From Zygnema cylindricum (Eukaryota; Streptophyta; Zygnematophyceae; Zygnematales; Zygnemataceae): a stretch of 64,000 nt of DNA. Under the pieces are notes generated by a model. The model was not told the origin of the DNA. It saw nothing but the letters and a program-made list of their open reading frames with translations, and ran no database searches. Shown in pieces: positions 10,490-22,585 of this stretch. A program made the translations under genes and the position numbers. The stretch's first letter is position 1, and each line of letters begins with the position of its first letter. Location of the stretch: NCBI GenBank assembly GCA_037447655.1, contig JBBHKE010001022.1, forward strand, positions 62,001 through 126,000, read 5' to 3'.

Positions 10490-12860
10490 GTTAAGATTTA
10501 GTTGGTTTTAGGCTATTTTAAAGATTTTTTTAAGTTTTTCGGGTTTAGGGGTTTCTATGTTTCAAACCGTCATAGATTTTTTTATTTTTTTTTGTTATTT
10601 TTTGTTCAAAGCTTTATTCTGAGACAATTTCGTTAGTGCCTTTTTAAAGGTTTAAAATTTTCTTTAGGGTATTTCTAAAGTTTCTCTGGATTTTTTTTGG
10701 GTTTTCTAGGATTGTTTCAAATTTTCTAAGTTGCACTAGGATTTCCCAAATTAGTTCCCTCGTCTTTCCAAGTTTCATAGAATTGGCGTCCAAATTACTG
10801 CCGCGAACAACGAATATTTTTCAGAGTTTTTAGGATTCAGGTCAGGACTGACTACTATTTGTATGGCATTTACTATTGGTTTTAACTTCACTTAACGGTA
10901 TTAGCTATTACACAGATGTGATATTGGTCCTTAAATCAATTGTGGGAGTGGTTCCACTCTAGCATCATAGGGTAAAACCGCAGGAATCCCACAATATACT
11001 AGAGACACTGTGAAACTGCAACTATAAGTTTGATTTGTACTTTTTCTTTTTTGGTTTACTTCTCTAGAATTGTAATCTAAAATTATATAATGCTACTGCC
11101 AAGCATGGAAAAGTTTGGAGTTTGTCAAATATTCTCCAAATGTGAATATTTCTCTAACGAATGCAGTAACTATGGTTAAATTTTGATGGTGATATGAGCA
11201 TGCAACACCCTAAGTTTGTCTATGTTTTCCTCATCAACTAGGTGGGAGATTGTTTGCAGGCAAATTGGAATTGCTGGAAGGAAACAGTTGGAGGATATTT
11301 TCAAGGAAAAAGTCCACTTGATTCTTCAAGTCAAGAGTGCCCGAAAATGATGGAAAGGCTTGCCAATGTAAATCCTAGTTGCATAATATAAAGCCTGTTG
11401 TCCACCTTGCGATGTGGCATGTTGCCTTGTACTTGATGATGCTTGTATTGTGGATTCCTGGCGATTCATTTTTCGTGGTATGCCTCATTTCATACAGATG
11501 CTTTCTCAAATGTTCCTCCCATGTTTTTCCCTCCTTCCGTCGAATAGGTTCTTGATTAGTCAGTGGTGCTATTTTTTCTGTAGTTGTTGGTGATTACAAG
11601 GCACGTGGTTGGAAAATACCTTGGTTGGGGTGTGTGTCATCATTTTCGCCGGTGTATGGCTTTGGTGGAAGAACAAAAAAGAAGATATGCGTTGGTGTAC
11701 TGAGGTACAACTTATTTTCTCATGAGGAGATTTCAAAGCATTTCTCCCAGGTTCATTTATGACTAAGAGAATGGGTACGTGTAGGATGGAAGTTGGTGCC
11801 TAATGAAGTATGTTTGTGCAGAGATCACTTTTGGGGCATCTAAATTGAAGGGTGTTTAAATGATTGAGTAATCGTACAAGAAACATATTTCTGAAGTGTA
11901 ATTGATGTGTGAAAGTTGTCAGTGAGTGGCTTCCGTTTTTTGTTTTTTAAAGAAAGTGCAAAAGGGCTATTGACACTTCGTTTGTCGGGTAGATGATATG
12001 TCATTAGAGTAATCACAATTTGAGATATCACTTCTTTATTTCTAGTGGCAGGTGTAAACATGAATATTTAGTGAATTAAAACAATTATAATTCCTCGCCT
12101 GGCAAAAATTGAATGTTCTTAAAGACTTTGTATCAGAAGGAGAAGATTTCATAAAAATAATAAAAAAGGGCATGACATTGAAGTTGAAGTAACAAACTTT
12201 TTTATGCAAGAGATGTAACACAAAACATTTTGTGTTTTTTGTAATCAAGATAATGATGTTCTCTAATTTAGCAGTAAATGATTAATTCTCATCATCTTCA
12301 TCAGTTCACTGAGGTCTCGTTTCACTTTCTCGTCTTCAGCAAGAACTCACAGAATGTCCAAGACATGTATCATTTTCCCTGCCAGACAGCAATTTAAATT
12401 GCCTTCACAAAGCTCTCCCATTGGCTCAGCAAAAGCCATTCTCTGGGTTTCAACGAGCAAAGTTACGATTTCTGAGACACGATGTTTTGGCATTAATTTC
12501 TTTGGGCACCAAGTTGGTTTATGAAGGGCTCCATGAATGCTACTCCTTTCTATATACACATATATGCTCTCCAGTCTGGCGCTTATACAACTATTCATAA
12601 AGAGAGGAGAGTACATTGTTCGTTTTCTGCCCTCACAGGTGTGCCTTATACCTGAATATTAACACGCCAACTTTATACTCCAATTCATAGCAGGTTGACC
12701 TCATCAAACTGTCATTGGAACCGATTGGCATCATTTACCAACGTTGATGAAAACCCACCAAGGTCATTGATGTCTAATAGAGACATCCTCTTCCTCGTGG
12801 CTTTTCATCTAAATACATAAAAATAATTAGAATACTTAATATTCAAAACAGCCTATTTAA
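10490..12860. other. intergenic or first-intron sequence between protease and RLCK genes
   Basis: AT-rich sequence with long T runs (10,500-10,800). A minus-strand open frame at 12,347-12,616 lacks any recognised motif. The promoter and signal-peptide exon of the protease gene should lie here or at 10.0-10.5 kb, but I cannot place them. Confidence 0.4.
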
Positions 12861-12874
12861 ACATTGGGCAATGG

Positions 12875-13179
12875 TCAAGGTTTCGCCTTCTCCACTGCCT
12901 TGAGACTAAAAATGACCTCTTCAGGATCGGGGCGAGCCGAAGGATCTTTATCTGTGCATTTATTGATAATCTCAAAAAGCTTGAGGGCACCGTTGGGTGG
13001 AAACTTCCCTTGCAATTTGGCATCCACTATGCCACGCATATCTGGCCTTCGCTTTGACATCAACGGTTTCAATCGAACTAAGAGATTGCCAGTTTTTTCA
13101 TTCATACACTTTTGTCCAGTAAGCAACTCCAGAAGGAGTACACCCAGAGCATAAATATCACTCTTCCCTGTAAGCCAAC
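12875..13179 (-). CDS. RLCK exon 6 (kinase C-lobe, stop)
   Basis: GGGCAG acceptor, phase 1. Encodes WLTGKSDIYALGVLLLELLT through PSARPDPEEV to KAVEKAKP and TGA. It contains subdomains IX-XI with the conserved Asp270 and Arg345. Residues 264-363. Confidence 0.9.
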
Positions 13180-16100
13180 CTGCCCAAATGAGCATATCAG
13201 GCTACCAAGAAAAGAAAAATTATCAAACAAACAGTGAAACACTCTTGGAAACAGTAACAACCTTCACTACTCGTGACGAATACACTACTCATGCAGACGT
13301 AAGCCGGAGTTGCCATAAGCTATAAGATGGTCCGTGGACAGTGGTTGATAGCACAGTACACCGTGTATCGCTGTTAGTGTTAATGTTTTTTTCGCCACTA
13401 AAATAATATTTTCTCCGTGCACGCTTCACGGATTGCTAATCCAATGGTCGTGATTGAAATATAAGATTCTCACCTTCCGATTAATGGTCTCCAATCGAAA
13501 ATTGAATAACTGTGCACGGAGAAAAGATAATTGAAGTGGCGAAAAAAACATTTACACTAATAACAATACACGGTGTGGTCCTCGTAGGAAAAAAAAAAGA
13601 AAACATGTACAAGGAATGCTTAACAATTTTGGCTTGTAGGTCCAACTTCTACTTTATAGCTATTACCAGGGACTGAAAGACATACCTGTCCCTGTGTACG
13701 TGGGATCCAAGTATCCCTCCGCAGCCATAGCTTTGACAGAAGGATGAGCCTCTCCTCCAGTTAATCCTGACATTGCCAGTCCATAGTCTGTAATCCTAGC
13801 GAAGAAATTCTGCACAAAGAAAAAACCCGAGCTACTCAGGTCTCGAATACCCAGCAGAAATAATATTGTGGACACATGGGAGAAATTCTCCAGAGTACCA
13901 GAACATAAGGAGCAGAGAGAAACAAATAAAGCTGACATTCCATAAATGCAATACCATGAGACAGTTTATCCTCTGTACTTGATTAAGAAACTATGGCAAG
14001 GATTCTCTCACAACTTCAAATCTCTTCTGACTGTTAAGGACTGTTGGCTGCAATCTAACTACAGAACAATCGCAAGAAAAATTGCAAAACTGTAGTGAAA
14101 GTGTCAACAGTAACCAATGCAAAATAAACAGATCTTCGTTTGTCAACCATAATTTACGTTTTTCAGTTTCAGATGCATGTCGCAATGCTTGCTCCTCAGA
14201 AATATGACCCATGAAAATTATAAACAACAAGGAACTGTGAAGTTCCAATGTTTTCATGGATCAAGGGTCACTTTGTGCTGTCATTCATCGTACGAGTTAA
14301 AATTTGATTACAACGTCGCATAAAGAGGCTTGAGAGGCAAAAATCAGAAAAACCTTCGCAAGAAAAAAAAGGCAACGTGTTTTACTATAGTATCTCCCAG
14401 GCAATTGCCAGACATATTTTGCTTCTACCTTGTCCGAGCATTCGCAGAACTGATGATTTAAAGCTAAAATAACATAACCATGACCTGACAAACCGCACTT
14501 CAACTGGTGAATCTGCATTTCATATGAGGGCTCTGGAGAATCTCCTGAAACTACAGCGACTTAATTCAGCTTCTGTACATAATTTTTGGTACAAACGCTG
14601 TATAGAAAAAATTCACAAAATACTCTAAGAATCTCATGTTGTGGACATAAACGCAGATGCCTTGCATGGAAAAAAAAAATGTTTTCATATCACTTGTATA
14701 TCTGTGGAAACATTGCTATCGCAACATCATCGATTATAGTGTAGATTTCTAGCAGCACTTTGTAAACAAACCAGAGGAAAGGAATCGTACTTCATCTAGA
14801 AGGATGTTTGATGCCCTCAAGTTACGGTGAACAGCAGCAGTTTGATGCAACTGTGAAAGTCCGGATGCTATGTCCATGCCAATGCCTATCCGTTGGTTCC
14901 ATGAAAGGACGTCGACAAATTCATCTACACAGAACATAATTTCACAGAGCCAGCCACCAAGTCAACATAAAAAAATGGATCACAAGATTAAGCTAAAAAA
15001 TTCTTTTGGATTTGGCATAGAATCAATCATGCCTTCCTGCCTTTGACTTCAACCATCACACCATTCCAGAGCGAAAGACACGTCGTTTCACTGAGTCAGA
15101 GAGTCACAGCCCTCGTGAAAGCAACTCAATTGGAGAACGTACATAGTCGCCTGTGAGGCAGAACCATGACTATCAAGAGATGCGTTGAGGGGAGTGACGG
15201 AGGGGTTAATGGTAGTTATTAAGAAGTAGAGAGCTGAAAACAAATAAACATAAATCAATTTAGACCAAGGGAATGATGGAGGGGAAGTGAAAAGCTAGGA
15301 CTAGACATAAACGTGAACCACAGAGCATCCAAAAATGAGAGGGAAAGAAGAAATACAGCAGTGCAAAAGAATAAGCTTTCGAGGAGAAAAGAAAAAACAT
15401 CAAGATTTGTATCATTTAAATCAAGAAGGCTGCATATTCAGCAACATGTCCCTATCTGAAATGAAAGACCATAACCGACAAACAATAAGGACATTAAAGA
15501 GAATCGCATTACTCACTTGCAAAAAAGACATCACCCAGGCTACCATTTTGCATATACTCGTACACCAGACAGGCTTCATTGTCCTCCGCACAGAATCCAA
15601 TCACCTTGATCAAATTTGGATGATGAAGTGTGCTGATGGCTGCCACATCATCCTGACATGACAACACCAGAAGGTTACACATGCGTGAGAAGTAAATTAA
15701 TTAGAGCACAGCTACTATGGCGACCAAAGGAAAATACAAGGCACAAGCTAGCTCAATGTCTGCAAGTTGATGGCAGAAAAATTAAAATAGCATTATAGAC
15801 TACAAAAAATCTGCAGTTGTTTTTGAAATGCAACAAAGATTTGGCCACACATTTCATTTCACAAACAGCAACGTTAACAAGAAAACCAAGACGCAACATC
15901 AAGGCACAACATCCTCCAGAGGATGATTGTACGCATTTTAACCTTCATACTTACTGAACAATAATTTTCTGCGGTAGTCATTCCATTTCTGTTGATACAT
16001 TAAACCCAGGAAGGTTCTGAGAAACATTAATTAAAAACACACAACCATTCCTACAATCCTGATAAGTAGAAACAGATCAGCACATTGACATAGGTGGGAG

Positions 16101-17365
16101 GAAAGTGTTGGCAGCCTTTAATAACATCTGCAATCCATGGCAGTGACATAGAGGCTCAGGAGAATGTTGTGCACGGCAGTACATTGTCCTCACCAGCCAC
16201 CCTTGATAATTTTGATATGCTTCCAAGTTCAGCCGCTTGATGGCTACAGGAATGCGAACACTTCCACTTCCGTCAGCCAGAGCCTTTTCTGAATTCGAAA
16301 GAAATCCTTTATATGTTCTCCCTGATTCGCTTCCTCCTAAGAGATTCATATCATTGAAGTTCTGAGTTGCCAGAGATAAGTATTCAAAAGTGAAGGACAA
16401 AAGTCCCGAGGAGTGTGGCTTTGGAGTATTGTCTTTGGGGGCGTCAACAACGACGTCATCACCATTCTCATCTACACAATAAAGTCGACGAGAAAGTTAG
16501 AGAGAGGTCCTGGCGAAACATTGACCCCGGCCGAATTGTACATAGATCTATTCGCCAACATCCTCGTGTTGACAATTTTGAAGCATGCGCTCTTGCAGTC
16601 TGATTCCATACTGTATAAAACTGATCATATTGGCATTGCTCAGATGGATAACCAGAACTGTGCCTGTTCCCCGTCAATACTAAAAGGGCAAAAACTTCAT
16701 GACCAGCCAATTTGCACCGTACAGAGATTCACACTCCACATCATCAACCAAGATGGACTTACAACGGCAGATCTATAACTAACCAAAGAGCCTAAAAGGG
16801 TTCTCTGCAAGCCAGCCTAGAAAATGAGAAGCTGTCAGGCAGCATAACTCAATGTACATTTTCCTTCAAGAACAATGATTCATTTGCATAAGCGTTGAAT
16901 GGTCCACAGGCATTGATGTAGTTTTTCATGTCTAAGCTCATCACAAGGTTTCAAGCTGACAGACTGATTCCCTTTTATTTCAAAGAAAGACAAGTCAAAA
17001 CTTCGATTCGAACTGCATTGCTCCTGAAAAAGCATAGACCCGAGGGCTTGCCTTCAGTGACAATAAAACAAGAGAAACGATATTGACATGATCCCAGGAG
17101 AATGAAACTTCCAGCATTCCAAAGCTTTCCTGCCTGCAAACATCCAAAAGACCTACAAAAAAAAATGCCAAACAAGCCGACCAGACTGTGAGACGTAATA
17201 CGCAACAAAAATGTGTAGAAACAAAAAAAAAAAAAAAACTAAGTATCAACCTTCTTGAATACACTCCTTGTCAGTTGCTTCAGCAGAGCTGCTGACGTCC
17301 TGGTCCTCTGCACGCAATTTCCTTACGGAGTGCATACAATCGTAGACTGAGCACACGATACCCAT
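12875..17365 (-). CDS. receptor-like cytoplasmic kinase, RLCK-VII/PBL-like, predicted pseudokinase (6 exons, 363 aa)
   Basis: Six exons (17365-17251, 16471-16194, 15652-15517, 14924-14791, 13809-13686, 13179-12875) join with matching phases into 1092 coding bases and a TGA stop. The N-terminus MGIVCSVYDC has Gly2 for myristoylation and Cys for palmitoylation, so plasma-membrane anchoring is likely. The kinase order matches RLCK-VII (BIK1/PBL type): SFTFEYLSLATQNF, a Gly-rich loop (GGSESG, 84-89), VAIK Lys117, the GSGS insert before it, LHHPNLIKVIGF, and SDIYALGVLLLELLTG. HRD reads HRN (Asn211), the following Lys is Arg213, DFG is DYG, the alpha-C Glu is Asp133, and APE is DPT. Loss of the catalytic Asp predicts weak or no phosphotransfer; Lys117, Asn216 and Asp229 remain, so ATP binding is possible. 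Two in-frame upstream ATGs (17,416 and 17,410) would add about 15 residues; the chosen ATG has A at -3 and G at +4. Confidence 0.88.
13357..13577. mobile_element. MITE with long inverted repeats, CACCG-end family, in an RLCK intron
   Basis: Starts TACACCGTGTATCGCTGTTA and ends with the complement (AATACACGGTGT). The inverted repeats continue inward for about 75 bp through TTTTTTCGCCACT and TCTCCGTGCAC, so the element could fold into one long hairpin. The TA flank is clear only on the left. Confidence 0.75.
13686..13809 (-). CDS. RLCK exon 5 (activation segment)
   Basis: Phase 0 to 1 between CTTTGTGCAG and GTATGT. Encodes NFFARITDYGLAMSGLTGG and EGYLDPTYTGT. The DFG motif is DYG, and the Pro-Glu of APE is Pro-Thr. 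Confidence 0.9.
14791..14924 (-). CDS. RLCK exon 4 (catalytic loop, HRN)
   Basis: Phase 1 to 0 between TCTGTGTAG and GTACGA. Encodes EFVDVLSWNQRIGIGMDIAS then VHRNLRASNILLDE. The catalytic Asp of HRD is Asn211, while Asn216 is retained. Confidence 0.9.
15517..15652 (-). CDS. RLCK exon 3 (alpha-C to hinge)
   Basis: Phase 0 to 1 between TCATGTCAG and GTGAGT. Encodes DDVAAISTLHHPNLIKVIGF and LVYEYMQNGSL. The alpha-C Glu that pairs with Lys117 is Asp133. Confidence 0.9.
16194..16471 (-). CDS. RLCK exon 2 (N-lobe)
   Basis: Phase 1 to 0 between TTGTGTAG and GTGAGG. An acidic juxta-kinase region is followed by SFTFEYLSLATQNFNDMNLL, the Gly loop GGSESGRTYKG, and RIPVAIKRLNLEAYQNYQGW, typical of RLCK-VII. 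Confidence 0.9.
17251..17365 (-). CDS. RLCK exon 1 (acylation-type N-terminus)
   Basis: ATG in good context. MGIVCSVYDCMHSVRKL carries an MG-x-x-C dual acylation signature, and an acidic Ser-rich stretch follows. The donor GTTGAT is in phase 1, matching exon 2. Confidence 0.8.
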
Positions 17366-17469
17366 CCTCTCCAAGCTAAGCTTGACGCGTGTGTAGCAGT
17401 CGTGAAACATGACCATTGGCAAGAGAACTAGGAGCTTCCGAGGACGTGAAAACAATCCGCTATCCTGCT

Positions 17470-18700
17470 AGTCGGGTATACGCTACTGTAGTATACCAGA
17501 CAAAATCTAAGTGGCGGAATTTGGCACCAAAGGAATTATGGAGGTCCTGCACCTTGTATTGCCGATTTCGCCAGTGAAAGGCATTTGCCCGTTGTCCTGT
17601 ACCCGCGAAGACGAGAAAACCAACAAAAAATAACTGAACTCGTTAAGAAAAAATGGAGCTCAGTTACAAGCACAGAAACAATTAGATCGTTACACACTAA
17701 ATGTTTTCTACGTCGTTTATTTCAATTGGAAGGACGTCGCATGTCCACGGCATCATATAAAACATTGGTCAATGCTATGCATTTTGTCTGTGGCGTCACC
17801 TCGTCAAGGCACGCTCACCGGCCAAGGGACCGACCGGTGCAACGACAAGTGGTGAAAATAGGTGAGGTGCAGTACAGGACTGGTCTCAGTAAGGTGAGGG
17901 CAGATTTCCATTACGAACATTTGGAGTATGTTTCGTTGTCGTATATAGAACTTGTACGAAGACAGCAAAACAGATAACAGTATTTTCGTAACGGGAATCC
18001 CCCCTAATGCAGATTACCGTACACATCTACTCACCGCATCGCGCGATTGGGCGGTGCGCGTGGATCTCCAGGTCATGGGGGTCTGTGGAACGCGACGAGA
18101 CGAGACCCGTCAAAATGGACAAATATGAGAAAAGAACATCCAAAATTACAGGAACTCATGCATGACGTACATTTTGTACATATGTTCTACAAAATTTTAC
18201 CCTTTGCAAATCTCCTCGAAAACAACGTAGAGATTTTTGAAAGGAATCCAATCATTATTTTCAGTCACGTGACATACCTTCCTTGACATCATGGCTAGCC
18301 CGGCGTACAAGTACAGTACGTTACAGACTTACAGCTGCCGCCTTCAGGACAATACATAACGGGCGGGCGGACTATGTACTGTAGCTGTCGACATAATATA
18401 CTCTTGATGCCGTAGGAATTGTTACTTTGTCGATTTTCATTGGATTCGTTCCTGGTGTAGGCATCATATCCAGTTGTGTCGCTACAGAAAGACACCTGTC
18501 ACTTCCAGGATCCTCGCAAAATCGTGCGAGGATGAAATTGTAGGCAGACTATGTGGGGACATTGATGGCCTCAAGGAGCCAATCTTTTGCAAGATTCTTG
18601 AGCCGCCCAATAGAGCTCGATCCTAACAATGTATGGGCGGATTTCCGTCTTTTGTACCCCTGGACTCAGATGGTTTACCATCGTGCTTTTTAATTCAGAT
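17470..18700. other. intergenic region upstream of the RLCK gene
   Basis: Probable promoter and spacer. No exon, tRNA or clear transposon end was found. A plus-strand open frame of 130 codons at 17,585-17,977 has no recognisable motif and is treated as chance. Confidence 0.4.
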
Positions 18701-18705
18701 TGTTA

Positions 18706-19438
18706 GGGTGAAGTTCCATTACGACATTCTGTAATCGTACGGCCAACGGCCAACATTACAGGATGCTACACTTTGAACGAAGTTCCATTGCGCAGTCTAT
18801 AATCCACGTGTTAGCAAATGAGTGGCACCATGTAACTATAGATTTGATATTGAAAATCGTCAATGATTTTCACACCGACCAAAAATCTCCATTTGCGTAC
18901 AATGTACGTGCGTACCAGGTCATCGTGCAACACAACTTTTGTACTCTTTGCAGACGTCTTGTCACAGACCACCTCATTTTTTTAGGGTTCTATTTTTTCG
19001 CGTGACGAATGTGAGTGGCCAGAAATAGTGTGACGAATGGGCGCTAATAGAAATAGCGCGACGAAAGTGCGTTACGACATTTCGTTTGTATTTTCTGTTG
19101 GATTTTTGAATGCGTATATCGTGTGCAAAATTTTTTGATATCCGTTGGTCGCCATCTTGACACGTATGCTCATTATCCAGCGTGTCGCGGCTCATTTTTT
19201 TTTGTAATTGGTGATGTACCTCGCGAGGTACATCACCAATTACAGAAACTTTCGAAAGCGAATGCTTCACGAAGAAATATCCAACGGTCATTGTTACCTC
19301 CCAGACTTTGGGAGAATATTAGCAAGATTCTCTGTAATGTTGTTTTCCTAATAAAAACAAAAGAAGAGGTACGGCGTAGTACGGAGAGGTCCGAATTTCT
19401 GTAAACAACCTCACTTTTCGTCTAATGGAACTTCACCC
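18706..19438. mobile_element. PIF/Harbinger-like MITE, family GGGTGAAGTTCC, copy 1
   Basis: Terminal inverted repeats GGGTGAAGTTCCATTA and TAATGGAACTTCACCC, flanked on both sides by TTA (18703-18705 and 19439-19441). A 3-bp TWA duplication and GG-starting ends are the hallmark of PIF/Harbinger (Tourist-like) elements. The 733-bp body has no coding capacity and a 42-bp palindrome at its centre. Confidence 0.85.
19203..19244. repeat. perfect 42-bp palindrome centred on CTCGCGAG
   Basis: The left 21 bases (starting TGTAATTGGTGATG) are exactly complemented by the right 21 (ending CATCACCAATTACA), with no loop. It lies near the middle of the Harbinger-like MITE and would extrude a perfect hairpin. 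Confidence 0.95.
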
Positions 19439-19751
19439 TTACTTTATTTTAAGAAAAGTGTTCATCTTTCAAAGTTTCGATAGCGAAACAAATTACAACA
19501 CCATGGTACAGTACCGTAATGTACATTATAGTACCGCCCGTTATAATTACAATTAAGGGTGAACCTCAGACCTCTATCAACAAAAAAATGGAATAGTTTA
19601 CTGGATTCCGTACATTTTTTTACCGTATTGTTATTCAAATGTGAATCTACCAAGATTCTCCTAGCTTCTAAGCGTAAAAACTGACCGTTCCATGAGATTC
19701 TATTTCGCATCGGCGACGCAATAGGTCTATCCAGCCAGGTTTGTGACTAAA

Positions 19752-20494
19752 TGTGAAGTTCCATTAGGTTGTCCCAATAGATGAACGGCCAAGTCTACTG
19801 GCAACGTTTACTAGAAGTCTGTTCTAGTTTGTCGGGCCAGTAACAAACTTTCCTCAATTATGATTGGCGCCACGTAGGTTAGAGTCCAAATTCTAAAAAT
19901 CTTGAAAAAAATCTACAAACAAAATATCTTTACGAAATTTCAGTACCACCGGAGGTAACTAATGATTCGTACATAAAGTTTTCGGCTAGATTTTGATTTT
20001 GAAAATGGAAATCAAAATTTCGAAACAGAATGGAAAAAGACGCAACAAACTTTGAAGGTCACGGCAAACTTTGAATGTCGGTGGATGTCAGACGGAGCGT
20101 GCAAGGATATTTTCACCTGACCTACATTCAACATGGCAGGAGGCACATGGCATGTACGACATGCACGCGTCTGATCGCTTGTACAACGTAGATATTTTTT
20201 TTCCTTTTCACATGTACCAATGGTACTGAATGGCAAGCATCTAGTGGGCCCCAAGTCTCCTCGCGAGGAGAGTTGGGGGGCACTGGATGATGTGCTCGAT
20301 TGCTTCGCGAATCCCAAAAAGTGAAACATCCAACGGTCAGGAATTACGCCTACATCATGGGAGCTTCCCAACAGCTTTCCGGTAACGATGTTTCGTCCAA
20401 CAAAAAAAAATATGGTATGGCTATGTACGGCGTTGTAAAAAAACGTACCGCGTCCAGTAACGAACCCCACTTTTCGTCTAATAGAACTTCACCC
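19752..20494. mobile_element. PIF/Harbinger-like MITE, family GGGTGAAGTTCC, copy 2
   Basis: Ends ATGTGAAGTTCCATTAGG and CTAATAGAACTTCACCC, flanked by TAA on both sides (19749-19751 and 20495-20497). Shares CACTTTTCGTCTAAT and ACATCCAACGGTCA with copy 1. It is 743 bp and non-coding. Confidence 0.85.
20249..20278. repeat. near-perfect 30-bp palindrome centred on CCTCGCGAGG
   Basis: CCCCAAGTCTCCTCG faces CGAGGAGAGTTGGGG with one mismatched pair. It occupies the same place in MITE copy 2 as the 42-bp palindrome in copy 1, but the arm sequence differs. Confidence 0.9.
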
Positions 20495-20499
20495 TAATA

Positions 20500-22580
20500 A
20501 GCATATTTCAAAAGTAGGCATTTTTATGGTAGGCCTTTGGTAATCGCACAAAACTCGCGCACAGTAGGCATACTGTATGTGTGTGCGTTGTGTCAACTCT
20601 TGTACGAACGTAGGAATTTGACCTATCATCATAGTACAACGCACGCCGCCGGACAAATTTTTTTAGCGAACTGAAACGACGTATGATGATATTCCGAGGG
20701 AAAAAAACCCGGAAAAAAAAACCGCGGACGTAAGTCCTATCGTAAGTTGTTTTATGGGCTTTTCATGTGATCTTCTTAGATCGCTACTTTGATCAGCAAC
20801 CGTCCGATCGTCCAAATCTGAGGGTTTAAAAAAAAAATACCTCGAAACTCACGGAAAAATAAAAATTTGTCTGATTTTTTTTCAAAATTTAGACATGACG
20901 TTTAATTCTCTATCGATCGATGCGCAACTCAACCCTGTTACTATTATTTGTCATTTTGCGACCAATACAATATGGGTCTTAAGGCCATATTGTATGTTTT
21001 GCGTTCAATAGGCATATTGATGTGTGTAAAAGGGACAATAATAGTAAGCACCACAATCCACCACGATGCACAGCGGAAAGCTCCAAGGATCTTCCCGTAG
21101 CAACAGTAGGCGCAGACAGCAGTAACAAACAAGGTTGCGCTTTATTACTCAAGAGAGGATTACAATATTCAACACTAGCTGCGAAGGTCTACTCAAAGAG
21201 TCTATCTCGTACTACGTCTATCTCACTATTTAAACTAACCGACTGCTAGTCAACCCAATACTGTAGAAATGTATGCAATTCTGTGTCCTCCATTGGACCA
21301 CAGAATACAGGAAGCCTCTACATAGTATTTAACTAACCCACTTTAAGCCACAACCACTGCTGCCCAAGAAGGCAAACTGACAATTTGACTGCACCCCTGT
21401 GTAGCTTGGACTCCCCTGAGTCCGTAGAAAAAAGAATCACTGAAAACGGCCAACCAGGCGATAAGTTATAGGGTGGCAAAGATGCCAATTTATACAAACT
21501 CTCTGAGAGAGAGGACTATCTACCTAAATTTTCACTAAGTCTCGGTCTGCCTACTCACGACTACCTACTACTAAACCCTAGTCCAATAGGAACACTATAT
21601 AGTACAAGAAGGTACAATGGGCGATGTACTTATTGTACTACCATTGTATACCAAGGTCTACAAGGTGACACCTGTCAAATCGGAAGTCATGGTTCCTCAT
21701 CCCATCTTCCCCGGTATCAAATAATGTGGCGCCACGTGGCACCGCGTGACGCTATCTCCGTATGCCGCCAAAAATCTCACTTCGCGTGGCGACTATAATG
21801 TCGGCCGTCCGATCAAAACATATTTTACACGGTTCAGATTCGCGTACATGCAGAAATTGCTCCTTTTGGTTAGTCTGTTGTTAATTAGCTGTTTTGTTAA
21901 TATTTATATATTTATGAAACCCGTCACGTGCATCATTTCGTAACGCCTTAATGGTTAAAGCGTTAGGCTATATAGAAACTAGAGGTCACAGGTTCAAATC
22001 TAGACTTAGGCATCATTTTAATAAAATACCCTTTACTTCAAATGTTGCCACTTTCTAAATATTGCGGCAGCCATGGCGCGCCTTTGATCCTCACTCTCTT
22101 TATTTAAAATAAAACTAAAATAGGGAAGTTTCAACAGTACCGTTTTGTACAGACTAGGTTTCTTACATTTTGGCAGGCGGTGTGGTTCGTGTGGACATAC
22201 GGACACAGGTTCAAAAAACGAGTCTCACACTTCGCAAAGAACTGCCCGGGTACCTTGCAATTTTAGGGTCATAGGGTTATTGATTGTGTTTCTTTTTTTA
22301 ATAAATATAAACACAAATGAGAAAAAAATCCTAAACATATTTGTACGCAAGACGTCCGCGTGGCGCGGCTCGTCGTAAAACGAAATGAGTGTGGACGTCG
22401 AGAGTAAAAGTCTCACACTTTGTCCGTAGCGCGAAAATCGCAAGGTTCAGTACAGTACCGCCCGTTAGAACTCCAATTGAGGGTGAACCTCATACCTCTA
22501 TCAACAAAACACTGGAATAGTTTACTAGATTCCCTACATTTTTTTACCTTATTGTATCGGTCTATCCAACCACTTTTGTG
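20500..22580. other. non-coding spacer with short hairpins
   Basis: No coding exon was found. ATACAATATGG and CCATATTGTAT form a hairpin with a 9-base loop at about 20,965-20,995. At 22,450-22,560, sequence near-identical to 19,535-19,635 recurs (ACCGCCCGTTA, GGGTGAACCTCA, CAACAAAA, TTTACT), marking a further, unresolved repeat family. Confidence 0.5.
21947..22016 (+). repeat. tRNA-like sequence (tRNA relic or SINE head)
   Basis: GCCTTAATGGTTAAAGCG followed by TTAGGC resembles a pol III A box, and AGGTCACAGGTTCAAATC resembles a B box. GCCT and AGGC form part of an acceptor-like stem. The T stem is poorly paired and no clean anticodon arm was found, so a functional tRNA is unlikely. Confidence 0.4.
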
Positions 22581-22585
22581 ACTAA

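Noticed and set aside
12347-12616. Minus-strand frame with Cys residues (GELCEGNLNCC) downstream of the RLCK stop
   Set aside because: Considered as an N-terminal exon of the protease gene, but no signal peptide, domain or usable splice phase could be shown.
17585-17977. Plus-strand open frame of 130 codons upstream of the RLCK gene
   Set aside because: No motif, no splice support and no homologous feel; antisense to the RLCK promoter region. Treated as chance.
20012-20470. Minus-strand open frame of 152 codons
   Set aside because: Lies wholly inside the non-coding Harbinger-like MITE copy 2 and crosses its palindrome.
21947-22016. Functional tRNA gene
   Set aside because: A and B boxes are suggestive, but acceptor and T stems have mismatches and no anticodon arm folds cleanly.
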